A stretch of DNA of 64,000 nucleotides from Verrucomicrobiota bacterium (GTDB lineage: Bacteria; Verrucomicrobiota; Verrucomicrobiia; Chthoniobacterales; Terrimicrobiaceae): the NCBI GenBank assembly GCA_017305195.1, contig JAFKMU010000037.1:124001-188000 (forward strand), in the 5' to 3' direction. The notes under the pieces were generated by a model. That model worked only from the letters and a program-made list of their open reading frames with translations, made no database searches and was not told the origin of the DNA. The position numbers were made by a program, and so were the translations under genes. Position 1 is the stretch's first letter. Each line of letters opens with the position of its first letter. Positions 9,300 to 18,112 of the stretch are shown one piece after another.

Positions 9300-9332
9300 G
9301 TAGCCAGTGATACATTTCGAGGCTTTAGCTAC
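9300..9332 (-). promoter_or_regulatory. Leader hairpin upstream of mntH
   Basis: Read on the - strand, GTAGCTA (9332-9326) can pair with TGGCTAC (9306-9300), seven pairs with one G-U, closing a 19-base loop just before the mntH start. A TTGACA (9355-9350 on the - strand) lies upstream and could be a -35 box, but no good -10 follows. No known manganese riboswitch consensus is visible. A regulatory role is a guess. Confidence 0.25.
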
Positions 9333-9414
9333 TTCTCTTTGGCATGATGTGTCAATAGGTAAAAGCAGGATTCATGCTGACGCGGCAGGTGCATCGGGGT
9401 AGGATCACCGCGCA

Positions 9415-9705
9415 ATGAGTTGGCTGCGAGAGAGTTCGCAAGGATGCGTGATTTCCGTCCATGCCGCGCCGCGCGCGAGCAGGGATGCGATCGCGGGCAC
9501 ACATGGCGATGCGCTGAAGGTGCGGCTCAATGCGCCGCCGGTCGACGGCAAGGCGAATGACCGGTTGCTGAAGTTCCTCGCGGAAAAACTCGGGGTTCCG
9601 GGCGCGGCGGTGAGCCTGCTGCGCGGTCAGTCGAGTCGGGAAAAGCAGGTGCTCGTCAGCGGACTCGCGGCGGCGGAGATTCGCGCCCGGCTGCTGGCGG
9701 AGTAA
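9415..9705 (+). CDS. DUF167 / YggU-family protein
   Basis: 96 residues. The whole protein is a DUF167 domain: HAAPRASRDAIAG near the start, then the conserved LKVRLNAPPVDGKANDRLLK and the C-terminal half SLLRGQSSREKQV. The family is small, conserved and cytoplasmic; its biochemical role is not established. It is divergent from mntH across 130 bases and convergent with the small membrane protein gene that follows. Confidence 0.9.
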   Translation: MSWLRESSQGCVISVHAAPRASRDAIAGTHGDALKVRLNAPPVDGKANDRLLKFLAEKLGVPGAAVSLLRGQSSREKQVLVSGLAAAEIRARLLAE

Positions 9706-9717
9706 CTGGATTCCCGT

Positions 9718-9936
9718 CTAGTCGATCCCGGCGGTGATGATTTTCGCGAGGAGCGGCGCGGCGAAGTACAGCACAGCGGCAAACACCATCCCGAGCGCCG
9801 CAAATAACGCGGCCTCAAATCGGAATATGTTTGCTCCGTTGGGCAGCAGCAGAACCATCGTCATCAGGGAGTAAGCGAACCAAAGGACGGCAATGAAGCG
9901 CTGCGCGATGATAACGACTTTCTCGTAAGTGCTCAT
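9718..9936 (-). CDS. Small two-helix membrane protein
   Basis: 72 residues. Two hydrophobic segments are visible: FIAVLWFAYSLMTMVLLLP (~13-31) and ALFAALGMVFAAVLYFAAPLLA (~42-63). No family recognised. It is the last gene of a - strand run that begins at 11083 and follows the preceding gene by 12 bases, so it is probably in the same transcript. Confidence 0.6.
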   Translation of the reverse strand: MSTYEKVVIIAQRFIAVLWFAYSLMTMVLLLPNGANIFRFEAALFAALGMVFAAVLYFAAPLLAKIITAGID

Positions 9937-9948
9937 AAGGATGCCCGG

Positions 9949-10257
9949 CTATTTACCAAAGAACTCGGTGATATCGAAATAGACCCGATACGTCTTTCCC
10001 TCCCAGGTGAAGTCGAGAGCGTCGTACATTCGGTCCTTATGGTTGAGCAAGGATTGTTTGGTAAACGCGTAGCCCGGGTAGTGTTTGCGTAAATATGCGT
10101 ACTCCGCCGGGACACCCGTGGCCTCGGTCGCGCCCTGAACGAGGATGGCTTTTTCAAACGATGATCCATCTCCGCCCGCGAGGGTGACCTCCGCGAAGAG
10201 CGGACTGGCCAGGGTGAAGGCGGCGAGAAGGGCAAGGAGGGCGAGGCGCTTGGTCAT
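9949..10257 (-). CDS. Small exported protein of unknown function
   Basis: 102 residues with a strong signal peptide (MTKRLALLALLAAFTLASPLFAE). The mature ~80 residues contain a Tyr-rich stretch (AEYAYLRKHYPGY) and end in KTYRVYFDITEFFGK, suggesting a small beta-rich domain. It overlaps the upstream exported-protein gene by four bases (ATGA), so translation is coupled. No family recognised. Confidence 0.65.
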   Translation of the reverse strand: MTKRLALLALLAAFTLASPLFAEVTLAGGDGSSFEKAILVQGATEATGVPAEYAYLRKHYPGYAFTKQSLLNHKDRMYDALDFTWEGKTYRVYFDITEFFGK

Positions 10258-10688
10258 TGTCTTTGGAGTGTGAGATTTTGATACAGGGCGGCGCTTTCCG
10301 GGTTGGCGATGCTCGAAACGCTGATCGAGATCGCTGCTCCTGTCAGGCTCGGAGTGATGACGAAGGAACCGCTGTTTTTCCAGGAGTCGGTAAAGGTTCC
10401 GACGAGACGGCCCCGTGCATCGGCACGACTCGCACCCTCGAATACGAGAGGCTTCAGGAGTTCTCGAAGGGCGAAACTGGTGGGAGGGAACAAGGAAACG
10501 CTGCCGGAACGCTTTTGATAGGAACCTCCTATGTCAAACGCGTCGGCGCTGCGGGTGACGCGAAGCTCGCAGGCGACCACGCCGCTTTCCCCTCCCGGCT
10601 TGCTGGCGTAGGCGCCGCAAGGATCGGGGCTGGCGAGGATGTGGCCGCCGACCATGATCAACACAAGGAGCGCGAGGCGCGGCATCAT
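10254..10688 (-). CDS. Exported protein, diverged paralogue of its upstream neighbour
   Basis: 144 residues with a signal peptide (MMPRLALLVLIMVGGHILAS). The mature part shares a block order with the next gene upstream: C-E-L then F/Y-D-I-x-G-S-Y, then L-V-x-T-F-T-D-S-x-x-N-S-G, then I-S-x-S/R-V. That points to a tandem duplication followed by divergence. Two Cys flank the start of the mature domain. It overlaps both neighbours by four bases. Confidence 0.65.
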   Translation of the reverse strand: MMPRLALLVLIMVGGHILASPDPCGAYASKPGGESGVVACELRVTRSADAFDIGGSYQKRSGSVSLFPPTSFALRELLKPLVFEGASRADARGRLVGTFTDSWKNSGSFVITPSLTGAAISISVSSIANPESAALYQNLTLQRQ

Positions 10689-11083
10689 TTCTTTTTCAGC
10701 GTGAAGTCCTTGTAGAGCGGAATGCAGCGCGGGTCTTTCACGTCGGTCACGCGAATGGAGATGGTGACGCCGTCGTCGGTGGGCGTGATCGTCGCGGTGC
10801 CGGAGTTTTCAAAGGAATCCGTGAAGGTGGCGACCAGCACTCCCTGGTCATTGACCTTTCCTGTACCCTCGAAGTCCGGAGTCGCGCCACGTCCGGACTC
10901 CAGCGCGTAGGAACCGGAGATGTCATAGCCTTTGCCCTTCGCCGTGATGATGAGTTCGCAAAGGAGAGTGTCTTTGTTGACGGCGTGTTCGCCCGAGTAG
11001 GTTCCGGAGAGATCGGAATCGGCGTAGGCCGGGCAGAGGAGAACGAACAGCGCGAGGAGGGGGAGGATGCGGAGGAGTCGCAT
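10685..11083 (-). CDS. Exported protein, first of a tandem paralogue pair
   Basis: 132 residues with a signal peptide (MRLLRILPLLALFVLLCPAYA). The mature sequence begins DLSGTYSGEH, then CELIITAKGKGYDISGSY, VATFTDSFENSG, and two Cys in all. It has the look of a small lipocalin-like or beta-barrel domain (opening LSGTYSGE), though I cannot assign one. It heads the four-gene - strand run down to 9718, with ATGA overlaps between the first three genes. Confidence 0.65.
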   Translation of the reverse strand: MRLLRILPLLALFVLLCPAYADSDLSGTYSGEHAVNKDTLLCELIITAKGKGYDISGSYALESGRGATPDFEGTGKVNDQGVLVATFTDSFENSGTATITPTDDGVTISIRVTDVKDPRCIPLYKDFTLKKK

Positions 11084-11174
11084 GTCGCAAAGTGTGCGCC
11101 CGTCCCCTGGCCCGGGCGAGAAGAATTGCGGAGCGGGTGGAAAATCCGGCGGCGTGCGTTAAGATCGCTTCCTT

Positions 11175-12056
11175 ATGAAAGATCCTCTCGTCCTCGATGC
11201 CCCGGCGTGGCGGCAGATGCGCCGCGACCACGAGGCGCGGGTGCGTCCATGGATCGAGCCGAGGCTGCGGCGCATGTCGTTGCAGCAGAAGCACCCGGTG
11301 GATGATTTTCTCTTCGAATACTACCCGAACCGCCCGGCGAAGCTGCTGCTCTGGCATCCCGGCCTGGGTGTCGTGCTGACCGGGGAAGGCTGCGAGGAAT
11401 ATCTCGCCATCACCGGCTACCGGCGCGAGGGCGACGGAGTGATGGCCGATCCCGCGGAGCTCCCGGAAAAACGCCGGGCCTTCCCGAGCTGGCTCGCCGG
11501 GTTTCTCACGGCGGCGGCGGATCGCCCGGCGGTCTTCGGATGTTTCGGGCTGCACGAGTGGGCCATGGTGTACCGTTCGCCGGAGACGCGGCACGCCTGG
11601 CCGCTGCGGGTTTCGGGTGACGAACTGGCTGCGGCGGTGGAGTCGCTCGGCCTGCGCTGCACGCACTACGACGCCTTCCGGTTCTTCACCCCGGAGGCCG
11701 CTCCGCTGAACAAGCACTCGCTCACGCGCGAGACGACGATTGAGTTCGAGCAGCCCGGCTGCCTGCACGCCAACATGGATTTGTACAAGTGGGCCTTCAA
11801 ACTTGCGCCCTTCTCCTCCTCCACGCTGGTGGCCGATTGCTTCGAGCTGGCGCGGGACATTCGCACCCTCGACATGCAGGCGAGCCCCTATGACCTGCGG
11901 GAGCTTGGATATGAACCGGTCAGCGTCGAGACGCCGGAGGGGCGGGCGGAGTACGAGGCGCGGCAGCGGGATTTCAGTCAGCGGGCGGCGCCCTTGCGGG
12001 AAAAATTAATCGCACTGTGCCGGGAGCTCACCGCGCCCGGGGTGGAAGTTGGTTGA
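11175..12056 (+). CDS. Conserved protein of a family commonly labelled 3-methyladenine DNA glycosylase
   Basis: 293 residues. The sequence resembles a family seen in actinobacteria and others that carries this name in databases: HPVDDFLFEYYPNRPAKLLLWHPGLGVVL near the N-terminus and QPGCLHANMDLYKWAFKLAPF in the second half. No helix-hairpin-helix or AlkA/Tag/Mpg feature is visible, so the glycosylase name is unsupported by the sequence. It overlaps the alanine racemase gene by 8 bases if that gene starts at TTG 12049. Confidence 0.7.
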   Translation: MKDPLVLDAPAWRQMRRDHEARVRPWIEPRLRRMSLQQKHPVDDFLFEYYPNRPAKLLLWHPGLGVVLTGEGCEEYLAITGYRREGDGVMADPAELPEKRRAFPSWLAGFLTAAADRPAVFGCFGLHEWAMVYRSPETRHAWPLRVSGDELAAAVESLGLRCTHYDAFRFFTPEAAPLNKHSLTRETTIEFEQPGCLHANMDLYKWAFKLAPFSSSTLVADCFELARDIRTLDMQASPYDLRELGYEPVSVETPEGRAEYEARQRDFSQRAAPLREKLIALCRELTAPGVEVG

Positions 12057-13218
12057 AATCCGCCCGGCGTGGGTGTCATCTAGTCCGGTGTCCATTCCTT
12101 CGAACCTTCGTACCTGGGTTCAAATCGACCTCGCCGCCTTCCGTCACAATCTGGAGGCCGTGCGCGCGCAGATCGGCGCGACGGCGGGAATCATCGCCGT
12201 GGTGAAAGCCGATGCCTACGGGCATGGCGTCACGCGTGTCGCTCCGGCCATCGCGGATCAGGTGGATCTTTTTGCCGTGGCCAATGTGCATGAGGCGGAC
12301 GAAGTCGCGGCCCTCGGCCTGGGCCGCGAAATCCTGCTCCTCGGCCCCTGCCTGCCCGACGAACGTCAGGCGGCGGTGGATGCGGGGTATATCGTTTCCG
12401 TCTCCAGCGCGGACGAGGCGGCCGCTGTGGCCGCGCTGGCGGGGAATCGTCCGTGTGCGCTCAATCTCAAAGTCGATACCGGCATGGGCCGCATGGGGTG
12501 CTGGCACGAGGAGGCGGCGGAGGTCGTGCGCCAGATCGTGAAGCTGCCAAATCTCGGCGAGTTTCACATCTCCACGCATCTCCCCGCGCCGGATGAAGAC
12601 GCGGCTTTCACGCGGGAGGAGCTGCAGGGCTTCGGACGGCTGGCGGCCCAGATCAAAGGCATCGCGCCCAAGGCAAAATTCCACGCCCTGAACAGTGCGG
12701 GCATCTTTGAGTTTGCCGGATTTGCGCCGGATTACGTCCGGGCGGGGCTTGTGCTCTATGGCTCCTGTTACCCCGATATCTACCAGCCGCAAATCCAGCC
12801 CGCACTGAGCTGGAAAGCCCGGCTCGTGCTCGTGCGCGATGTCCCGGCGGGCCGCAGCGTGAGCTACGGGCGTACCTTTTTCACGCCGCATCAGATGCGT
12901 ATCGCCACGGTGCCGGTGGGCTATGCCGATGGTTTTCCGCGACAAGTTTCCGGGCATGACGCAGCCGTGCTGGTTCATGGCAAACGCTGTTTGGTGCTGG
13001 GCCGGGTGACGATGGATCAGATCCTCGTCGATGTGACCGATGTGCCGGAGGCTCAGGTGGGAGACGAGGCGGTGCTGATCGGGCGGCAGGGCGGGGAGGA
13101 AATCCTCGCCCGGGAGCTGGCCGACAAGGCGGGAACGATCTCCTGGCATATTTTTACGGGACTAAAGCCGCGCGGATCGTACTTTTATTACGATTCCGAC
13201 ACAGGCTCGACAGTGTAA
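12049..13218 (+). CDS. alr: Alanine racemase
   Basis: Interconverts L- and D-alanine with pyridoxal phosphate; D-alanine feeds peptidoglycan synthesis. The PLP lysine sits in VVKADAYGHG, and the second catalytic residue, the Tyr of the other subunit, is in SVSYGRTFF. Length (389 residues from TTG 12049, or 376 from GTG 12088) fits the ~370 typical of the family. GTG 12088, giving SIPSNLRTWVQIDL, is the likelier start by comparison with the family. It overlaps or closely follows the upstream gene. Confidence 0.94.
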   Translation: MVEIRPAWVSSSPVSIPSNLRTWVQIDLAAFRHNLEAVRAQIGATAGIIAVVKADAYGHGVTRVAPAIADQVDLFAVANVHEADEVAALGLGREILLLGPCLPDERQAAVDAGYIVSVSSADEAAAVAALAGNRPCALNLKVDTGMGRMGCWHEEAAEVVRQIVKLPNLGEFHISTHLPAPDEDAAFTREELQGFGRLAAQIKGIAPKAKFHALNSAGIFEFAGFAPDYVRAGLVLYGSCYPDIYQPQIQPALSWKARLVLVRDVPAGRSVSYGRTFFTPHQMRIATVPVGYADGFPRQVSGHDAAVLVHGKRCLVLGRVTMDQILVDVTDVPEAQVGDEAVLIGRQGGEEILARELADKAGTISWHIFTGLKPRGSYFYYDSDTGSTV

Positions 13219-13243
13219 GAAAACCTGCCTAAGTTCCCCCACC

Positions 13244-13663
13244 ATGCCCCCAAGCGACCCCCACAATCGCGATCTGACCCCGGAGTCTGCGGCTCCGACG
13301 GATATTGCTCCACTCGGCCGGGAGACCGTCCCCGCCCACGAACGAACCGCCGACGAGGAAAAAGCCATGGCCGACTGGGATGCCATCGCGGCGGACCCGG
13401 ATTTCAAGAGCCTGCTCGCCTCCAAGGCGCGCTTCATCGTGCCGGCAACCGTGTTCTTCCTTGCGTATTACCTTGCTCTTCCGATCCTGGTGGGCTGGTT
13501 CCCCAGCCTGATGACCAAGGAGGCTTTTGGCGGCCTGAACTGGGCGTACGTCTTTGCCTTCTCGCAGTTCATCATGGCCTGGGTCGTTGCCTTCCTCTAC
13601 GTGGCTGCGGCTGCGGGCTGGGACAAGCAGGCGGCGGCGCTGCTGGCGAAGTTTCGCAGGTAA
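13244..13663 (+). CDS. DUF485 membrane protein (YjcH-like)
   Basis: 139 residues. A ~45-residue hydrophilic N-terminal extension is followed by two transmembrane segments (PATVFFLAYYLALPILVGW and AYVFAFSQFIMAWVVAFLYVA) in the DUF485 pattern. DUF485 proteins lie directly upstream of acetate/solute permeases, as here (39 bases before the symporter). The role is probably accessory to that transporter. The charged N-terminal extension is longer than usual for the family. Confidence 0.88.
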   Translation: MPPSDPHNRDLTPESAAPTDIAPLGRETVPAHERTADEEKAMADWDAIAADPDFKSLLASKARFIVPATVFFLAYYLALPILVGWFPSLMTKEAFGGLNWAYVFAFSQFIMAWVVAFLYVAAAAGWDKQAAALLAKFRR

Positions 13664-13702
13664 TCAGGTCTCGCATCACTCTTCCCCCACTTCCTCCACA
13701 TC

Positions 13703-15331
13703 ATGTCCTCCACATTGCTTCTGGCGGTGGCTCAGCAGAGTCATACCGCCCTGTTCATGTTCCTGGCCTTCGTCGCGGCCACGCTCGTCATCACGTACTT
13801 CAGCGCCCGCAAGTCGTCGGGCTCGGCCGGTTACTTCGCCGCTGGGCGGCGCATCACCGGCTGGCAGAACGGCCTCGCTGTCGCCGGTGACTACATGAGC
13901 GCGGCGAGCTTCCTTGGCATTGCCGGGATGATCGCCTTCAAGGGATACGACGGATTCATGTACTCGGTCGGCTTCCTCGTCGCCTACCTCACGGTGCTCC
14001 TCATCGTGGCAGAACCCCTGCGCAACGCGGGCAAGTACACCATGGCCGATGTGCTGGCGTATCGACTCTCCCCACGCCCGGTGCGCGCGCTGGCCTCGCT
14101 GAGCACGCTGACGGTCTCGACCTTTTACATGATCGCCCAGATGGTCGGTGCAGGCGCGCTGGTGAAGCTCCTCCTGCCTGGCGTTTCCTACGAGGTCGCG
14201 GTGGCGGGCGTGGGCGTGCTGATGATTGTATACGTGGTCTTCGGCGGCATGCTGGCGACGACCTGGGTGCAGATCATCAAGGCCGTGCTCCTCATGTGCG
14301 GTACGCTGTTTCTGAGCGTGCTGGTGCTGAAGCACTTTGATTTCGATATTTCCAAGTTCTTCGATGCCATCTCGCACGTGCCGGTGAAGTCGGCGGACGG
14401 CACAGTGGTGACCAAGGACTTCCTCCAGCCCGGCCTCGTCTACGGCGCGGCGGTGAATCCCTGGGGTCCGCTCGACCTCATCTCGCTCGGCCTCGCCCTC
14501 ATCGGCGGTACGGCAGGTCTGCCGCACATCCTTATCCGCTTTTACACCGTGCCGGATGCCAAGACCGCGCGTGTCTCAGTGGTGTGGGCGATGCTTATCA
14601 TCGGTGCGTTTTACATCATGACCACCTTCCTCGGCTTCGGCGCGGCGACGATTCTCACTCCGGAGAATATCGTGGTCGGTGGCAAGCCGACCGACAACAT
14701 GGCGGCTCCGCTGCTCGCGCATTTCCTGGGCGGCGAGGTGTTCTTTGCCTTCATCAGCGCGGTGGCCTTCGCGACGATTCTCGCGGTGGTGGCCGGTCTC
14801 ACGATCAGCGCGAGCACATCCTTCGCGCATGATTTTTATTCCAACGTGCTGCACCACGGCAAAGAGACCAAACCGGGCGAGGAAGTCTTCGTCGCCCGCA
14901 TTACGGCCTTCGTCGTCGGCGCGATTGCGATCTTCCTCGCGATCAAGCTCCAGACGGTAAACGTCGCCTTCCTCGTCGGCCTCGCCTTTGCGGTGGCGGC
15001 GAGTGCGAATCTCCCTGTGATCGTGCTCTCGATCTTCTGGCGGCGCTTTAATACCGCGGGTGCGGTGACCGGCCTCGCAGTCGGCTTGTTAGCCAGCATC
15101 GTGCTCATCATCATCAGCCCGAGCGTGATGTCGCTCGACGGCAAGGGGCTCATCAATGCCGCCCCGCTCTTCCCGCTGAAAAACCCGGGCATCGTGAGCA
15201 TTCCGCTGGGGTTCCTCGCCGCGATCATCGCCACGTTCTGCTCGCGCGAGCCAGCAGCCGAGGCGCGTTTCACCGAGATGGAAGTGCGCGCAAATACCGG
15301 GCTCGGCGCCGAGAAGGCGGTTTCGCACTGA
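13703..15331 (+). CDS. actP: Cation/acetate (monocarboxylate) symporter, SSS family
   Basis: 542 residues with about thirteen hydrophobic segments. Signatures of ActP-type sodium:solute symporters are [20 protein letters not shown] near the N-terminus and [18 protein letters not shown] in the middle. It is expected to import acetate or related short acids with Na+ in the inner membrane. It forms an operon with the DUF485 gene and ends at a strong intrinsic terminator. Confidence 0.9.
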   Translation: MSSTLLLAVAQQSHTALFMFLAFVAATLVITYFSARKSSGSAGYFAAGRRITGWQNGLAVAGDYMSAASFLGIAGMIAFKGYDGFMYSVGFLVAYLTVLLIVAEPLRNAGKYTMADVLAYRLSPRPVRALASLSTLTVSTFYMIAQMVGAGALVKLLLPGVSYEVAVAGVGVLMIVYVVFGGMLATTWVQIIKAVLLMCGTLFLSVLVLKHFDFDISKFFDAISHVPVKSADGTVVTKDFLQPGLVYGAAVNPWGPLDLISLGLALIGGTAGLPHILIRFYTVPDAKTARVSVVWAMLIIGAFYIMTTFLGFGAATILTPENIVVGGKPTDNMAAPLLAHFLGGEVFFAFISAVAFATILAVVAGLTISASTSFAHDFYSNVLHHGKETKPGEEVFVARITAFVVGAIAIFLAIKLQTVNVAFLVGLAFAVAASANLPVIVLSIFWRRFNTAGAVTGLAVGLLASIVLIIISPSVMSLDGKGLINAAPLFPLKNPGIVSIPLGFLAAIIATFCSREPAAEARFTEMEVRANTGLGAEKAVSH

Positions 15332-15351
15332 TACGGTTTCTTCCGCTTGAG

Positions 15352-15390
15352 AACCCGCCGCTCCCACCGGGCGGCGGGTTTATTTTTTTC
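15352..15390 (+). terminator. Intrinsic terminator of the acetate symporter operon
   Basis: AACCCGCCGC (15352-15361) pairs perfectly with GCGGCGGGTT (15371-15380) around a 9-base loop and is followed by TATTTTTTTC. A ten-pair GC-rich stem plus a T run 20 bases after the stop codon is a textbook terminator. Confidence 0.93.
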
Positions 15391-15528
15391 TCCCGGAACG
15401 CACTAGGCCGGAAGGGATTGGGGTCTTCTGAAACCGTCGCACGACCGCACCGGGGTGCGCCAGCGTTGATAAAGTGCGCGACTTTGCGGAGACGTTCCGA
15501 CAGAGTGCGCGCGATCCAACGCACAACC

Positions 15529-15879
15529 ATGAACGAATCAGAAGACTCTCTGACGCCGTACACCTTTGATGTGGCCGCTGACCGGACTCCCCAGGATCCC
15601 ACCGCCAGTCCGTTCCGCGTGGTGGTCGACCCCGCGATGCGCCAGCGCCTGCGCCGCGCCTTGATCGCCCTGATCGAGAATCACGACGACCAGCTCGCCA
15701 GGCATTTCGCCGAGGGCCGTCTCGCCCTCGACAGCTACAAGGAATACATCGAGATTTTCGCCCGCAGCCTGCGGGAGACGATGGATACCAAGGAAGGTGT
15801 CGACTACCTCCTGCGCAGCTGCGGCTTCGACATCAAGCCCGAGGAAATCAACCTCCAGCCCGAGACTCGCTGGAAGTAG
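15529..15879 (+). CDS. Cytoplasmic protein of unknown function
   Basis: 116 residues from ATG 15529; the frame is open upstream but composition changes there. The N-terminal ~35 residues look disordered and acidic. The rest is helical and highly charged (MRQRLRRALIALIENHDDQLARHFAEGR). No domain, signal or membrane segment is recognised. It stands alone between two terminators, convergent with the pyrophosphatase gene. Confidence 0.6.
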   Translation: MNESEDSLTPYTFDVAADRTPQDPTASPFRVVVDPAMRQRLRRALIALIENHDDQLARHFAEGRLALDSYKEYIEIFARSLRETMDTKEGVDYLLRSCGFDIKPEEINLQPETRWK

Positions 15880-15899
15880 TCTCGGGTCGGGGTTGAAAT

Positions 15900-15920
15900 C
15901 GCGGACTATGGTCCGCGTTT
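15900..15920 (+). terminator. Hairpin terminator between convergent genes
   Basis: CGCGGAC (15900-15906) and GTCCGCG (15911-15917) form a 7-bp stem with loop TATG, followed by TTTCGTTTCC. It lies 20 bases past the upstream gene and just before the convergent end of the pyrophosphatase gene. Confidence 0.65.
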
Positions 15921-15926
15921 CGTTTC

Positions 15927-18032
15927 CTAGAAAAAGATCGGGATGACAAGGATGGCCATGATGTTGACCACCTTGATCATGGGGTTGATGGCCGGGCCGC
16001 TGGTGTCCTTGTAGGGATCGCCGACGGTGTCGCCGGTGACGGCGGCCTTGTGCGCCTCGGAGCCTTTGCCGCCGTGGTGGCCTTCCTCGATGTATTTTTT
16101 GGCATTGTCCCAGGCTCCTCCTGAGGAGGTCATCGAGATGCCCATGAAGAGGCCGGTGACGATGCTGCCGACGAGGACGCCGCCGAGGATCTTCATGCCG
16201 CCGGGCACGGCAGCGACTCCGATCACCGCGAGGACGGGGAGGAGGGCCGGAACGATCATCTCCTTGAGTGCGGCGCGCGTGACGATGTCGACGCAGGCGC
16301 CGTAGTCCGGCACGTCTTCGCCCTTGAGGATGCCGGGACGGCGGGCGAGCTGGTTGCGCACCTCCTGCACCACGGCTCCTGCGGCGCGACCGACGGCGTT
16401 CATGCTGAAGGCGGAGAAGAGATACGGGAGCAGGCCGCCGATGAAGAGGCCGATGATGATCTGCGGATCGCGCAGCGAGAAGGAGAGCATCTCGTTGATC
16501 GCCGCCGGGTCGAGGTGCATCGTCGCGGCATTGGCCTCCAGATGGTGCTTCAGGTCGACGAAGTAGGAACCGAAGAGCACCACCGCAGCGAGGCCCGCGC
16601 TGGCGATGGCGTAGCCCTTGGTGACGGCCTTCATGGTATTGCCTACAGCGTCGAGTTCGTCGGTGACATTGCGGACTTCATGCGGGAGCCCGCTCATGAC
16701 CGCGATGCCGCCCGCGTTGTCCGTGATGGGGCCAAAGGCGTCGAGCGAGATGATGATGCCCGACATCGCGAGCATGGCCATGACCGCGACGGCGATTCCG
16801 TAAAGGCCCGCCGAAGAGTAGCTGAGCCAGATGGATGCGCCGATGCAGATCACGGGCAGGGCCGTGGCATGGAGCCCGACGCCGATGCCCGCGATGATGT
16901 TCGTGGCGTGTCCGGTCTCGCTGGCCTTGGCAATCTTGCGCACGGGCGAGTATTCGGTCGACGTGTAGTAGTTGGTGATGATGACCGATGCCCCGGTCAT
17001 GAGCAACCCGATAAGCGTGGCGAGATAGATGCCGGTCGACGAGTAGACAGCGGCCCGTCCGGTGAGCACGTCATCGACCTTGATGCCATCGGGGAAGAGC
17101 GCTTGCGTGAGCGGCCAGAATCCGATGGCGGCAAGAACCGCGCTGACAAGCACTCCGCCCATGAGGGCGTTGCCCGGCTTGGCCTTGGAGACATTCACGT
17201 AGATGATGCCGATGATCGACGCGACGAGGGCGACGGCTCCGAGCAGGAAGGGGAAGACCACCGGAGCGCCGAACCCGATCGTAAGTGCGCCGACGAGGAT
17301 CGTGCCGATGAGCGAGACGGCGTAGGTTTCAAAGACATCCGCCGCCATGCCCGCGCAGTCGCCGACGTTATCGCCCACATTGTCCGCGATGGTGGCGGGA
17401 TTGCGCGGATCGTCCTCATCGAGATTGGACTCCACCTTGCCCACGAGATCGGCTCCGACATCGGCGGCTTTCGTATAAATACCGCCGCCGAGACGGGCAA
17501 AGACCGAGATGAGCGAGGCGCCGAGCGCCACGCCGATAAGGCTCGCGATGGCGCCCTGCGGGTTGATCCGCGACATGACGAACCAGAAGATGCCGACGGA
17601 GAGCAGAGCGAGAGCGACTACGAGGAGGCCGGTCACAGCTCCTCCGTTGAAGGCCGCCTGCAACGCCTTTTGTCGGCTCGTGATCGCCCCCTGCGCGGTG
17701 CGTACGTTGGCCAGCACGGCGATGCGCATGCCGATGTAGCCTGCGGCGAGTGAGCACGCCGCCCCGAGGAGGAACCCGAGGGCGGTCGACATATCGCGCA
17801 GGATGGCGAGGAGGATGAAGATCACGACGGAGATCATGCAAATCGTCGTGATCTGCCGGTTCAGGTACGCGCGCGCTCCTTCCTGAATGGCCTTGGCAAT
17901 GGACTGCATGCGGTCATTGCCGGTGGGGGAACGGAGGATTTTTGCAATAAGGATCACAGCGACAGCAAGGCCGAGGACGGCGGCTGCCAGTGCGATCCCC
18001 ATGCCCTGCTGGGTGAGGAATGCCGAATTCAC
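15927..18032 (-). CDS. hppA: Membrane-bound proton-translocating pyrophosphatase, K+-independent type
   Basis: About 701 residues with some fifteen transmembrane segments. It couples pyrophosphate hydrolysis to ion pumping across the inner membrane. The substrate-binding motif [18 protein letters not shown] is intact. The site that sets K+ dependence reads [10 protein letters not shown]; the Lys at the fifth position is the mark of K+-independent H+-pumping enzymes (K+-dependent ones have Ala). The start is GTG 18032 ([12 protein letters not shown]) or ATG 18002; the frame remains open further upstream by chance only. Confidence 0.93.
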   Translation of the reverse strand: MNSAFLTQQGMGIALAAAVLGLAVAVILIAKILRSPTGNDRMQSIAKAIQEGARAYLNRQITTICMISVVIFILLAILRDMSTALGFLLGAACSLAAGYIGMRIAVLANVRTAQGAITSRQKALQAAFNGGAVTGLLVVALALLSVGIFWFVMSRINPQGAIASLIGVALGASLISVFARLGGGIYTKAADVGADLVGKVESNLDEDDPRNPATIADNVGDNVGDCAGMAADVFETYAVSLIGTILVGALTIGFGAPVVFPFLLGAVALVASIIGIIYVNVSKAKPGNALMGGVLVSAVLAAIGFWPLTQALFPDGIKVDDVLTGRAAVYSSTGIYLATLIGLLMTGASVIITNYYTSTEYSPVRKIAKASETGHATNIIAGIGVGLHATALPVICIGASIWLSYSSAGLYGIAVAVMAMLAMSGIIISLDAFGPITDNAGGIAVMSGLPHEVRNVTDELDAVGNTMKAVTKGYAIASAGLAAVVLFGSYFVDLKHHLEANAATMHLDPAAINEMLSFSLRDPQIIIGLFIGGLLPYLFSAFSMNAVGRAAGAVVQEVRNQLARRPGILKGEDVPDYGACVDIVTRAALKEMIVPALLPVLAVIGVAAVPGGMKILGGVLVGSIVTGLFMGISMTSSGGAWDNAKKYIEEGHHGGKGSEAHKAAVTGDTVGDPYKDTSGPAINPMIKVVNIMAILVIPIFF

Positions 18033-18112
18033 GGTATTGTGGAGGAGTGTCTGGGGTGACGAAAAAATTAAACCCCCATCCGTCCGCGGAAGCAATGCGA
18101 TTCCGGCGGGAA

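Noticed and set aside
9285..9414. Manganese riboswitch (yybP-ykoY) ahead of mntH
   Set aside because: No paired consensus is visible; only a short hairpin and an isolated TTGACA.
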